In this document: in pieces, positions 42,267-50,060 of the stretch | Layout of the letters: every line of letters starts with the position of its first letter | Numbering within the stretch: the first letter of the stretch is position 1 | From: an uncultured Oscillospiraceae bacterium | GTDB lineage: Bacteria > Bacillota > Clostridia > Oscillospirales > Acutalibacteraceae | Assembly (NCBI GenBank): GCA_900549825.1 | Contig: URQB01000006.1 | Coordinates: forward strand, 1-64,000 | DNA length: 64,000 bases | Direction of reading: 5' to 3' | Notes under the pieces: generated by a model | Databases searched by the model: none | The model's input: only the letters and a program-made list of their open reading frames with translations | Told to the model about the DNA's origin: nothing | Program-made: the position numbers and the translations under genes

Positions 42267-43058
42267 TCAAAATACAGTAACCGGCACGGAGCACACCGGC
42301 TCCGCCACCTGCAACAGATAATCCCTGCCCTCCTGCGCGCCCATGCCGCTCAGGGCGGCGACCGCCGTCTGACGGGCAAGCTGGGGGATATTGTTTTCCT
42401 TGCTCAGATGCGCCAGACAAAAGCGCGTTGTACCCCGGCCGACGAGCTGCTCCAGCACACAGGAGCAGGCGTCATTGGAGAGGTGCCCGCGGTCTGAAAG
42501 AATGCGCCGCTTGAGCGGATATGGGTACGGCCCGTTTTCCAGCATCCGGACATCATGGTTCGACTCCAGCACCACCAGATCGCAGCCGGAAATCGCGCGC
42601 ATCACCTCCTCGGTCATTACGCCCATATCCGTGGCGACCGCAATGCGGCGTTCCCCGGGCAGCTCCACCACATAGCCGAACCCCTCCCGGCAATCGTGCG
42701 AAATCGGGAACGGACGCACAAACAGGCTGCCTGCCTCCATGCCGCTTTTCGGCATGACCCCGGCATAAAATTTTCCATTTAAAACCTGCGCTTCGTCCAG
42801 CGCCTGCAGCGTCCCGGCAGAAGCGTACACATCGATTTTGTGGCGCGCGGCAAATACGCGAAGCCCCCTGACATGGTCGCTGTGCTCATGGGTCACAAAA
42901 ATCGCGCGAAGCTGCGCAGGGTCCGCGTCGATCCGATGCAGGGCCAGCTCCAGCTGCTTGGCCGACATTCCCGCGTCAATTAAAATACTGCTGCCGGAGG
43001 CCGCTATGTACATACTGTTACCGCTGCTCGAAGAAAACAGCGGAGAAAAACGCGCCAT
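42267..43058 (-). CDS. walJ: MBL-fold phosphodiesterase of the WalJ/YycJ type
   Basis: 263 aa. FSPLFSSSSGNSMYI opening, LIDAGMSAKQLELAL, metal motif THEHSDHVRGL (about residues 55-65), SHDC and the later SNDACSC and LAHLSKENN blocks typical of YycJ. In Firmicutes this protein is tied to cell-division coordination and DNA repair and often sits near rlmH. No walRK kinase is in this window. Confidence 0.85.
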   Translation of the reverse strand: MARFSPLFSSSSGNSMYIAASGSSILIDAGMSAKQLELALHRIDADPAQLRAIFVTHEHSDHVRGLRVFAARHKIDVYASAGTLQALDEAQVLNGKFYAGVMPKSGMEAGSLFVRPFPISHDCREGFGYVVELPGERRIAVATDMGVMTEEVMRAISGCDLVVLESNHDVRMLENGPYPYPLKRRILSDRGHLSNDACSCVLEQLVGRGTTRFCLAHLSKENNIPQLARQTAVAALSGMGAQEGRDYLLQVAEPVCSVPVTVF

Positions 43059-43084
43059 ATCATCACCGCCTCATGCGTTTCATA

Positions 43085-43110
43085 AAGAAAAAGGGGCGCG
43101 TGCGCCCCCT
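43085..43110 (-). terminator. Intrinsic terminator of murA
   Basis: Minus strand GGGGGCGC-AC-GCGCCCC followed by TTTTTC. Confidence 0.8.
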
Positions 43111-43188
43111 GATTGATCTTTTTGCCCTTCAAACACAAATGCGCATCCGGCTATGTTTCCAACATGCTGTTTGAAAAGCCGGAGCATA

Positions 43189-44472
43189 TCAGACCGCCTT
43201 CTCAATCGCGGCATCCGGATAATTGCGGCGCACGATATCTGCACCGAGCGTGGAAAACTTCTCTACAACGTCCTCATAGCCACGGTCAATATGCTGGATA
43301 TTTTCAATTTCTGTCATTCCCTGCGCTGTCAGCCCCGCAATCAGCATCGCGGCGCCCGCACGCAGGTCGTCCGCCTTCACAGGCGCGCCTGTCAGCTCCT
43401 GCACGCCTTCAATGACGGCTACCTTACCATCTACCTGCACATTGGCGCCCATGCGCGTGAGCTGCGCTACATAGCGGTAACGGTTGTCCGAGACGTTTTC
43501 AGAGACAATGCTGGTCCCCTCCGCGATGGCAAGGAGCACAGACATCTGCGGCTGCATATCGGTGGGGAAGCCCGGATGGGGCAGCGTTTTGATATTGCAC
43601 TTGCTGAGCTTGCCAACATAGCGCACCCGGATGGAATCGTCGTATTCCGTAACCTCCAGGCCGCATTCCTCAAGCTTTGCGGAAATCGATTCCAAATGCT
43701 TCGGAATAACATTTTTAATCAATACATCCCCCTTGGTCGCGCCTGCGGCCACCATATAGGTGCCCGCCTCGATCTGATCGGGAATGATGGAATAGGTGCA
43801 GCCATGCAGCTTCTCGACGCCGTGGATTTTGATCACATCCGTGCCCGCGCCGCGCACATCCGCGCCCATGGAATTGAGGAAATTGGCAAGATCGACAATG
43901 TGCGGCTCCTTTGCCGCGTTTTCGATCACGGTCAGACCGCGTGCCTTCACAGCCGCAAGCATGATATTCACCGTGGCGCCTACGGAGACGACGTCCATAT
44001 AGACCGAGCTGCCGATCAGCTTCTCCGCATGGGCATTGACCATGGCGTTTTCGATGCTGACATCCGCGCCTAAAAATTCAAAGCCCTTGATATGCTGATC
44101 CATCGGGCGGATGCCAAGATCGCAGCCGCCTGGCATGGATACGCGCGCCTTTTCGTACCGGCCAAGTAGCGCGCCGATTAAATAGTAGGATGCGCGCATG
44201 TGCTTGGTCAGCTCATCGGGAACGGTGAAAGAATTGACGGTGGTGGTATCGATTTCAAGTGTATGCTTATTGATGACGCGCACCCGCGCGCCGATCTGCT
44301 TCAAAATCCGGACCATATAGGTAACATCGCTGATATTCGGTATATTTTCAATCCGGCACACATCATCCGCAAGGATTGTGGCTGGCAAAATGGCAACGAC
44401 TGCATTTTTGGCCCCGCTGATGGAAACCTCTCCACGAAGCGGGCGGCCTCCGTGAATGACGAATTTCTCCAA
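43189..44472 (-). CDS. murA: UDP-N-acetylglucosamine 1-carboxyvinyltransferase MurA
   Basis: First committed step of peptidoglycan synthesis. 427 aa from the TTG at 44,472 (Met-EKFVIHGGRPLRGEVSISGAKN), with AGGGGAG nine bases before. An upstream ATG at 44,553 is in the promoter region. The active-site Cys is in MPGGCDLGIRP (about residue 117-127), the residue attacked by fosfomycin. KHMRASYYLIGALLGR and PGFPTDMQPQ are further conserved blocks. Confidence 0.95.
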   Translation of the reverse strand: MEKFVIHGGRPLRGEVSISGAKNAVVAILPATILADDVCRIENIPNISDVTYMVRILKQIGARVRVINKHTLEIDTTTVNSFTVPDELTKHMRASYYLIGALLGRYEKARVSMPGGCDLGIRPMDQHIKGFEFLGADVSIENAMVNAHAEKLIGSSVYMDVVSVGATVNIMLAAVKARGLTVIENAAKEPHIVDLANFLNSMGADVRGAGTDVIKIHGVEKLHGCTYSIIPDQIEAGTYMVAAGATKGDVLIKNVIPKHLESISAKLEECGLEVTEYDDSIRVRYVGKLSKCNIKTLPHPGFPTDMQPQMSVLLAIAEGTSIVSENVSDNRYRYVAQLTRMGANVQVDGKVAVIEGVQELTGAPVKADDLRAGAAMLIAGLTAQGMTEIENIQHIDRGYEDVVEKFSTLGADIVRRNYPDAAIEKAV

Positions 44473-44508
44473 TCGGCACACTCCCCTTTTCACTTTTAAA
44501 CCTTTGCT

Positions 44509-44514
44509 ATTATA
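44509..44514 (-). promoter_or_regulatory. -10 of murA
   Basis: Minus-strand TATAAT about 40 bases before the TTG start of murA, with a weak -35 (TTTTAA) 17 bp upstream. The rest of the ~350-base gap up to 44,730 shows nothing gene-like. Confidence 0.55.
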
Positions 44515-44732
44515 CCACCAAAGGCGGATGATTAAAAGAGATTTTATGTACAATTTTTTACGAATCCGCAGGGACGCGTTGAACAGGTTTTATAAAATAC
44601 TTTCCATGGGTCAAATTTACGGCTGGAAATGTTTTTTCTCCTTTTTTCGACTTTTTTCAACCGCTCCGGCCGTAAAAAAGCAGCGTTTTCCGTTCTCCCA
44701 AAGCGGCGTTTTCCAATTTAGTATGCCCTGAA

Positions 44733-44778
44733 AAAAGCAAAACAGCCATTGCAAAAAAATTTTTCTGCAATGGCTGCC
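44733..44778 (-). terminator. Intrinsic terminator of the rplU-prp-rpmA operon
   Basis: Minus strand CAGCCATTGCA / TGCAATGGCTG perfect stem, followed by TTTTGCTTTTTT. Confidence 0.88.
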
Positions 44779-44820
44779 TGTGTGTTCGCATGCAAAAATT
44801 GCACACAAAAATTTTAAACA

Positions 44821-45105
44821 TTACTGCTCGACAGCATAGACGCTGACCTTCTTGCGGTCGCGGCCCATGCGCTCAAACTTGACCTTGCCGTCGATCAGGG
44901 CAAACAGCGTATCGTCCGAACCGCGGCCGACGTTGTTGCCGGGATGGATGTGCGTGCCGCGCTGCTTGACGAGAATGTTGCCCGCAAGGACGAACTGGCC
45001 GTCCGCGCGCTTCGCGCCGAGGCGCTTGGACTCGGAATCACGGCCGTTGCGGGTGGAACCCATTCCCTTTTTATGTGCGAACAGCTGCAGGTTTATTTTA
45101 AGCAT
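44821..45105 (-). CDS. rpmA: 50S ribosomal protein L27 with cleavable N-terminal extension
   Basis: 94 aa from ATG 45105 (GGAGG eight bases before). Begins MLKINLQLFAHKKGMGSTRNG. The LQLF-AHKKG junction is the Firmicutes-specific site where the Prp protease removes nine residues before L27 enters the ribosome. The new N-terminus reaches the peptidyl-transferase centre. The prp gene lies just upstream. Confidence 0.96.
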   Translation of the reverse strand: MLKINLQLFAHKKGMGSTRNGRDSESKRLGAKRADGQFVLAGNILVKQRGTHIHPGNNVGRGSDDTLFALIDGKVKFERMGRDRKKVSVYAVEQ

Positions 45106-45424
45106 TTCGTACACCTCCGTATTTCACTTTGACATTTTTCGGGTAATCCTCCGACAGGGAGACCATGTGCAGCTCAAACCCTTTTAACAGTGTCTGTGCA
45201 CGCTGCGCCTCATCCTGGGAGAGCAGCAGCCGCATATGGCCGTCGTCCACCTCCACGTGCGTCTGAATGTGCATGACATCCGTGATGGCATTCGCCGTCA
45301 TATAGGCTGCAGAGGAAACCGACGCGCAGAGGAGGTCTCCCCCCTCCTCGCCCCGGCCGGCGTGGCCGTCGAGCGAAAAGCCCGCGAGAAGCCCTGCCTG
45401 GGAATAAAACTGCACCGTAATCAT
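45098..45424 (-). CDS. prp: Ribosomal-processing cysteine protease Prp (YsxB)
   Basis: 108 aa. GHAGRGEEGGDLLCASVSSAAY carries the catalytic His (GHAG, about residue 21) and Cys (LLCASVS, about residue 33). Cuts the N-terminal extension of L27. Sits between rplU and rpmA and overlaps the rpmA start, as in S. aureus and other Firmicutes. Confidence 0.92.
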   Translation of the reverse strand: MITVQFYSQAGLLAGFSLDGHAGRGEEGGDLLCASVSSAAYMTANAITDVMHIQTHVEVDDGHMRLLLSQDEAQRAQTLLKGFELHMVSLSEDYPKNVKVKYGGVRNA

Positions 45425-45427
45425 CGC

Positions 45428-45739
45428 TTACGCGTTGATGGCGGCGATTTCAACCTTCGTATAGGGCTGCCTGTGGCCCATCTTGCGCTTTTCGTTCTTC
45501 TTCGGCTTATAGGTGAAGACGGTGATCTTCTTGGCCTTGCCATTCTTGATGGCCTTGGCGGTGACCGTCGCGCCCTCCACATAGGGAGCACCAACCTTGA
45601 TGCCGTCTTCCGCGCCGACTGCGACTACCTTGTCAAAGGTGATCTCGGCATCCGCTTCGACGTTGAGCTTCTCGATGAAAACAGTATCGCCCGCTTCCAC
45701 CTTGTACTGCTTGCCGCCGGTTTCGATGATTGCGTACAT
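45428..45739 (-). CDS. rplU: 50S ribosomal protein L21
   Basis: 103 aa: MYAIIETGGKQYKVEAGDTVFIEKL at the N-terminus and KKNEKRKMGHRQPYTKVEI at the C-terminus, both standard for L21. First gene of rplU-prp-rpmA. Confidence 0.97.
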   Translation of the reverse strand: MYAIIETGGKQYKVEAGDTVFIEKLNVEADAEITFDKVVAVGAEDGIKVGAPYVEGATVTAKAIKNGKAKKITVFTYKPKKNEKRKMGHRQPYTKVEIAAINA

Positions 45740-45833
45740 AATTTACCTTCCTTTATTACGGTCTCGCTGCTCTCGGGCGGGAAACTCCGCTTTTGGGCAT
45801 AAAAATACCTGCCCGGAACACGCGGCATGAAGC

Positions 45834-45862
45834 ATTATAGCACATGGCGCAAGGTGTGTCAA
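45834..45862 (-). promoter_or_regulatory. Promoter of rplU-prp-rpmA
   Basis: Minus-strand TTGACA (45,862-45,857), 17-bp spacer, TATAAT (45,839-45,834): consensus. The ~90-nt leader contains CGGGCAGG/CCCGCCCG complementary segments that may form an L21-type leader structure. A divergent promoter lies only 28 bp away. Confidence 0.8.
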
Positions 45863-45889
45863 TCTTTGGCGGGAAGTTTTCTTTGCCGC

Positions 45890-45938
45890 TTGACAGAATG
45901 AAAATTTTGTCATATAATAAATTTAGAACAAATGTTCG
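45890..45938 (+). promoter_or_regulatory. Consensus promoter overlapped by a LexA/DinR SOS box
   Basis: TTGACA (45,890-45,895), 17-bp spacer, TATAAT (45,913-45,918). AGAACAAATGTTCG (45,925-45,938) sits on the predicted start site and matches the Gram-positive LexA consensus CGAAC-N4-GTTYG with one flank change. This is a textbook layout for an SOS-repressed gene. Confidence 0.75.
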
Positions 45939-45960
45939 TATTCCGAAAGGTTGGTGATTA

Positions 45961-46116
45961 TGACAAGCGCTACATTTCGAAATGACCCCATGTTTTTGCG
46001 CAACCAGTTCGAGAGCGACGGCGTTTTTGAACTGCCGGTCATCCGGCGGGAAAGCGTCGCGCTGGAGGAGATCGCCCTGACCGGCTATGACAAGCTTTGC
46101 GGACAACAGCTATGAG
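45961..46116 (+). pseudogene. 51-aa N-terminal remnant of a DUF4417 protein
   Basis: ATG 45961. RNDPMFLRNQFESDGVFELPVIRRESVALEEIALTGYDK is the N-terminal block of DUF4417 proteins, which are common in Clostridia and phages and normally ~200-300 aa. Here a stop follows at residue 52 (CGQQL). A second frame (ATGACAAGC..., 46,088 on) continues 25 codons and ends in an ATGA overlap with the next gene. This suggests either a truncated gene or a rearranged small operon. Lies directly behind the SOS-type promoter. Confidence 0.6.
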
Positions 46117-46160
46117 AAGAAAATCTTTGAACTTTTTTTACAAAACGGAGGGATGCTGCA

Positions 46161-46433
46161 ATGATTGAAGAAAATGACTGGAGATTGCAATATCAAGAGG
46201 AATATTTAATGCATGTCCCTCTCAAAAAAGCGGTTTACCGCAGGCCAAGCCCCACCTGGGACCATGACCACTGCTGTTTCTGCTGGGCCACCTTCAGCGA
46301 ATACGAGGGCGACCTGCACGAGGGCTACTGCACGCCTGACGAAACCTACTGGATCTGCCCCGAATGCTTCGCGGATTTCCAAGAGATGTTCCACTGGACG
46401 CTGGAAGGCAGCTCGAAACCAGAAACGGAATAA
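46161..46433 (+). CDS. Conserved cysteine-rich small protein, probable zinc binder
   Basis: 90 aa. HDHCCFCWATFSEYEG and GYCTPDETYWICPECFADFQEMF give two CxxC pairs plus further Cys/His, a likely structural zinc site. ATG 46161 overlaps a preceding stop (ATGA), with GGAGGG upstream. It belongs to the same short plus-strand unit as the DUF4417 remnant, so it is probably also SOS-controlled. Function unknown. Confidence 0.65.
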   Translation: MIEENDWRLQYQEEYLMHVPLKKAVYRRPSPTWDHDHCCFCWATFSEYEGDLHEGYCTPDETYWICPECFADFQEMFHWTLEGSSKPETE

Positions 46434-46442
46434 ACAGGCCGT

Positions 46443-46478
46443 GGGCCGCTGTGCTGATGCACAGCGGCCCGCCGTTTA
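46443..46478 (+). terminator. Hairpin after the cysteine-rich protein gene
   Basis: GGGCCGCTGTG / CACAGCGGCCC stem with a short loop, 10 bases after the stop. The U-tract is poor. Confidence 0.55.
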
Positions 46479-46505
46479 TTGCACTTCAGTTTACCGCGTC
46501 GAGGC

Positions 46506-46715
46506 TCAGCCCTCCACCATCGGCTCCTGCGGAATCACGATCGCAAGCGCGATATAAAGGATCAGGCAGGGCATAAATGCCGTGAATACGGAAAGCACCG
46601 CATAGATCACACGCACAAGGGTGGGATCGATATTCAAATAATTGGCGATTCCGGCGCACACGCCTGAAATCATCTTGTCGTTGCGGCTTCTATAGAGCTT
46701 TTTGTTCATATCCAT
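46506..46715 (-). CDS. PspC-domain membrane protein
   Basis: 69 aa. KKLYRSRNDKMISGVCAGIANYLNIDPTLVRVIYAVLSV is the PspC signature: basic start, then 'GVcaGiA.yf.iDptlvR'. A hydrophobic segment (FTAFMPCLILYIALAIVIP) follows. Such proteins take part in phage-shock-like envelope stress responses; no PspA is near. AGGAGG eight bases before ATG 46715. Confidence 0.88.
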   Translation of the reverse strand: MDMNKKLYRSRNDKMISGVCAGIANYLNIDPTLVRVIYAVLSVFTAFMPCLILYIALAIVIPQEPMVEG

Positions 46716-46746
46716 CAGAGATTCCTCCTAAAATAAAAATCGATCA

Positions 46747-47604
46747 TCAGCCTGCGAGGCCGTTTTGCAGCTTTGCGGCCATGAGGGTATTCTGCATGAG
46801 CATGGCAATCGTCATCGGCCCCACGCCGCCCGGGACGGGTGTAATATAACCTGCCACCGGCTCGACCGCCTCAAAATCCACGTCTCCGCAGAGCTTGCCG
46901 GCTTCATCCCGGTTCATCCCGACGTCGATCACCGCTGCGCCGGGCTTCACCATATCCGCGGTGACGAATTTTGCCCTGCCAACAGCGGCGACCAGGATAT
47001 CCGCTCTGCGGCAGACCTCCCTGAGATCCTTCGTGCGGGAATGGCAGACTGTGACCGTCCCGTTTTCGTGCAGCAGGAGCATCGCCATGGGCTTGCCGAC
47101 AATATTGCTGCGCCCGATCACCACGCACGCCTTCCCCTCCGGAGAAATCCCCGCACTGTGCAACAGCTCTATCACGCCCGCAGGCGTGCAGGGAAGGAAG
47201 TGATAATCCCCGATCATGATGCGCCCCACATTCGAGGGATGGAATGCATCCACATCCTTCTCCGGCGCGATGGCCTCGATCACCTGTTTTTCATCCAGAT
47301 GCTTCGGCAGCGGAAGCTGGCAGAGAATGCCGCTGATGTCCTTGCGCTCATTGAGCTGATGCACCAGCGCCATCAATTGCAGCTGCGTCGTATCCGCCGG
47401 GAGCGCGAACTCTTCGGAATGGATGCCGACCTCGGCGCAGGCCTTTTTCTTATTATTAACATAGACACGGGAGGCCGGGTCGTCGCCTACGATGATCACC
47501 GCAAGGCCCGGAACGATCCCCTTCTCCCGCAGTGCCGCCACTTCCTCCGCGACGCGCGCGCGCACCTGCGCGGAGACCGATTTGCCGTCAATTCTGATCG
47601 CCAT
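46747..47604 (-). CDS. folD: Bifunctional methylene-tetrahydrofolate dehydrogenase/cyclohydrolase FolD
   Basis: 285 aa from ATG 47604. YVNNKKKACAEVGI (catalytic Lys, about residue 55), GILCQLPLPKHLD, the NADP-binding VIGRSNIVGKPMAMLLL (about 165) and the C-terminal PVPGGVGPMTIAMLMQNT are all present. Interconverts one-carbon folates and thus works in the pathway fed by PflB formate. Overlaps the 3' end of lgt. Confidence 0.96.
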   Translation of the reverse strand: MAIRIDGKSVSAQVRARVAEEVAALREKGIVPGLAVIIVGDDPASRVYVNNKKKACAEVGIHSEEFALPADTTQLQLMALVHQLNERKDISGILCQLPLPKHLDEKQVIEAIAPEKDVDAFHPSNVGRIMIGDYHFLPCTPAGVIELLHSAGISPEGKACVVIGRSNIVGKPMAMLLLHENGTVTVCHSRTKDLREVCRRADILVAAVGRAKFVTADMVKPGAAVIDVGMNRDEAGKLCGDVDFEAVEPVAGYITPVPGGVGPMTIAMLMQNTLMAAKLQNGLAG

Positions 47605-48661
47605 TGCCGTCCGCCTCCTTTTCAGCCTCTTCTTCCGGAATTTCCGTATCAGCAGGAGCCTCCCGCTGCGCATCTGCCACCAAAGCCTCTTCCTCCGAGC
47701 CGCTGGAAGCCGGCTTGCCGTTGACCAGCTCGATCCGCTTTCCGTCGTTGTCAATATAATAATCGATCCCTTCGATTGGCTGCGGATTCTTATTTGCCCG
47801 GAGGAGGAAATAGATCAGCAGCGCGGCGCAGACCACCACCAGCGCGCCGGACAGCCACTGGGAAACGCGCATGCTCGTACCGGGGATATAGAGGCTGTCT
47901 GTGCGCAGGCCTTCGACCACCATGCGCTCCAAACCATACCATACACCGTAGCAGAGGATGATCTGACCGCTGAATTTTCGGTATTTCCGGCAGATGAGAT
48001 AGAGGACGAAAAAGCCGAGGATACACCAGATGGATTCGTACAAAAAGGTCGGATGCACAGGCAGCGTCGGGTCGACCGTGATGCCGTTCGCGGCAAAATC
48101 CGCCTGATGCGCCGTCAGGTAGGAGACAACCTTGCTGCTCGTCATGCCCCAGGGGAGATCGGTATTGCAGCCGAAGGCCTCCTGATTCATGTAATTGCCC
48201 CATCGGCCGATACCCTGCGCGAGCAGGAGGCTCATCGCTCCGATATCTAAGAGATTTCGGAAATTGAGCTTATTGAAGTGGCATACCGCCCAGGCCGCCA
48301 GCAGGCCGCCGATGATGCCGCCGTAGATCGCCATGCCGCCTTCCCAGATTTTTACAATATCGATGAGGTGGTCCTTATACTGCTCCCATTCAAAGGCGAC
48401 GTAAAACAGCCGCGCGCCGATGATGCCGCCGAAGGTGCCGAAGATCAGGACGTCCACCATCTTATCAAGGCTCATCTTCCACTTATATGCCATCCGGCCG
48501 CCGAACAGTACGGCAAGCAGGAAGCCGAAGGCGATGATAACGCCGTACCAACGGATGGTCAGGTGCAGGTTGATGCCGGGGATCGTGAAGTCCGCAAGGA
48601 TGGACGGAACGTTGAAGCTCCAGCCCAGCTTCGGGAACTCCACCACTGTGAAGTCATGCAT
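47588..48661 (-). CDS. lgt: Prolipoprotein diacylglyceryl transferase, with acidic C-terminal tail
   Basis: 357-aa polytopic membrane enzyme adding diacylglycerol to lipoprotein Cys. RWYGVIIAFGFLLAV opening; the Lgt signature GRWGNYMNQEAFG (about 153-165); HPTFLYES (about 204-211) and YGLERMVVEGLRTDSL. After the last helix there are ~70 extra residues (IEGIDYYIDNDGKRIEL..., then Glu/Ala-rich), making it longer than typical ~280-aa enzymes. The tail is cytosolic or external and of unknown role. Confidence 0.94.
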   Translation of the reverse strand: MHDFTVVEFPKLGWSFNVPSILADFTIPGINLHLTIRWYGVIIAFGFLLAVLFGGRMAYKWKMSLDKMVDVLIFGTFGGIIGARLFYVAFEWEQYKDHLIDIVKIWEGGMAIYGGIIGGLLAAWAVCHFNKLNFRNLLDIGAMSLLLAQGIGRWGNYMNQEAFGCNTDLPWGMTSSKVVSYLTAHQADFAANGITVDPTLPVHPTFLYESIWCILGFFVLYLICRKYRKFSGQIILCYGVWYGLERMVVEGLRTDSLYIPGTSMRVSQWLSGALVVVCAALLIYFLLRANKNPQPIEGIDYYIDNDGKRIELVNGKPASSGSEEEALVADAQREAPADTEIPEEEAEKEADGNGDQN

Positions 48662-48761
48662 GGCAAGCTCTCCTTTGTGTGATCATTCTTCATTTTAACT
48701 GGATGCTGTTTCAGAATTGTAAACGCTTTCCTACAAATAAAGAAACATTTTCTCTATGTAG

Positions 48762-48784
48762 AGCCGCCTGAGCGGCTTTTTTTT
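48762..48784 (+). terminator. Plus-strand terminator-like hairpin with no plus-strand gene
   Basis: AGCCGC-CTGA-GCGGCT followed by eight Ts. On the minus strand, where the neighbouring genes lie, there is no T-run after it. Either a small plus-strand RNA ends here or it stops antisense transcription. Confidence 0.55.
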
Positions 48785-50060
48785 ATGCTTTCACGACAGA
48801 CAGCGCGCTGTATTGCTTCTGAAGCGTTGTTTGCAGCTTCTGCGTGATTTCGTCAAGTGTGATTTCGCGCAGCAGCACCGCCTCGTCAAACAGCCCGCCG
48901 CTGCGGAATTCAGCGGAAATCATGTCATTGGCGAGCTCCTCAATATCGTTGAACGCCATCACGACGCGCCCGTAGAGCTTGCGGCGCGCGCGTTCGAAGG
49001 CTGATTTGTCAAGCCCTTCCCGGCGCGCCCGCTCGATCTCCGTCTGAAGGGCGTCCGCCACCTTCTGCGGATCCTTCGACTCGCCGGAAAACAGGACGCT
49101 TGCGTAGCCATAACCGTGGAAATACTCCGCGCCGAACTGCGTATTGATCAGCCCCTCATCAAAGAGCCTGCGGTAGAGCGTAGAGGTATTCCCCGCGAGC
49201 ATTTCGAGCAAAATATTCGTCTGAAGCTGTTCGCGCAGGGGGCGCTCCGGGGTATCGTAGGTCTCCTTGAAGCCGAGCATGAAAAGCGGCGCGCCCACAT
49301 CGAGCGTTTCCTCAATATAGGGCCGGACGACCTCTGCGGGCTCGTCCGGGAAATTGCGCTCGATGGAGAGCTCCTCCGCCTGTTTCAGCAGCCGGTCCGC
49401 CACCTCGAGCACTTCGTCCACCGTCACATTGCCCGCAACGGCAAGTGCCATATTGTTGAGATTGTAAAACGTGTGGTAACAACGGTAGAGAAGATCAGCC
49501 GTGATGTGTGAAATAGAGTCGATCGTCCCGGCGATATCGATACGCACAGGATGCACCCGGTAGAGCGCCCTGAGGCAGTTAAACATCACCTGCCAGTTCG
49601 GCTCATCCCGATACATCCGGATCTCCTGCCCGATGATGCCCTGCTCCTTCTGCACGGTCTGCTCCGTAAAGTAAGGGGATTGCACAAAGTCCAGCAGAAT
49701 CTCCAGCGACGCCTTGAAATCGCCCGCACAGGAGAAGAGGTAGCAGGTGCGCTCAAACGACGTATACGCGTTGGCGGACGCGCCCGTCTTTGCATAGCGG
49801 GCGAAGGCGTCGAGATCCTCGCTTTCAAAGAGCTTATGCTCTAGAAAATGCGCGATTCCCTCCGGCACCTCGGTAAAATCCGCCTCGTCACTGCGCTTGA
49901 AGCGCGTGTCGATCGAGCCGTATTTCGTGCCGAACAGCGCATAGGCGGAGGAGTAGCCTGCCTTCGGCATGACCAAGATCGTCAATCCGGATGGATGATC
50001 GATCCTGTAATAGCTGTCGTCCAGCAGTTCGGAATGGATTGCTTTGACCGGATGGCTCAT
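48783..50060 (-). CDS. M16-family zinc metallopeptidase (YmfH-like, catalytic partner)
   Basis: 425 aa. Inverted zinc motif HFLEHKLFE (HxxEH, residues 70-78) and the downstream Glu in QEQGIIGQEIRMY (about 145). Two M16 halves are present. Pairs with the next gene, whose product lacks the motif; together they look like the two-chain M16B/C peptidases of the YmfF-YmfH type. ATG 50060 overlaps the stop of that gene. Confidence 0.88.
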   Translation of the reverse strand: MSHPVKAIHSELLDDSYYRIDHPSGLTILVMPKAGYSSAYALFGTKYGSIDTRFKRSDEADFTEVPEGIAHFLEHKLFESEDLDAFARYAKTGASANAYTSFERTCYLFSCAGDFKASLEILLDFVQSPYFTEQTVQKEQGIIGQEIRMYRDEPNWQVMFNCLRALYRVHPVRIDIAGTIDSISHITADLLYRCYHTFYNLNNMALAVAGNVTVDEVLEVADRLLKQAEELSIERNFPDEPAEVVRPYIEETLDVGAPLFMLGFKETYDTPERPLREQLQTNILLEMLAGNTSTLYRRLFDEGLINTQFGAEYFHGYGYASVLFSGESKDPQKVADALQTEIERARREGLDKSAFERARRKLYGRVVMAFNDIEELANDMISAEFRSGGLFDEAVLLREITLDEITQKLQTTLQKQYSALSVVKA

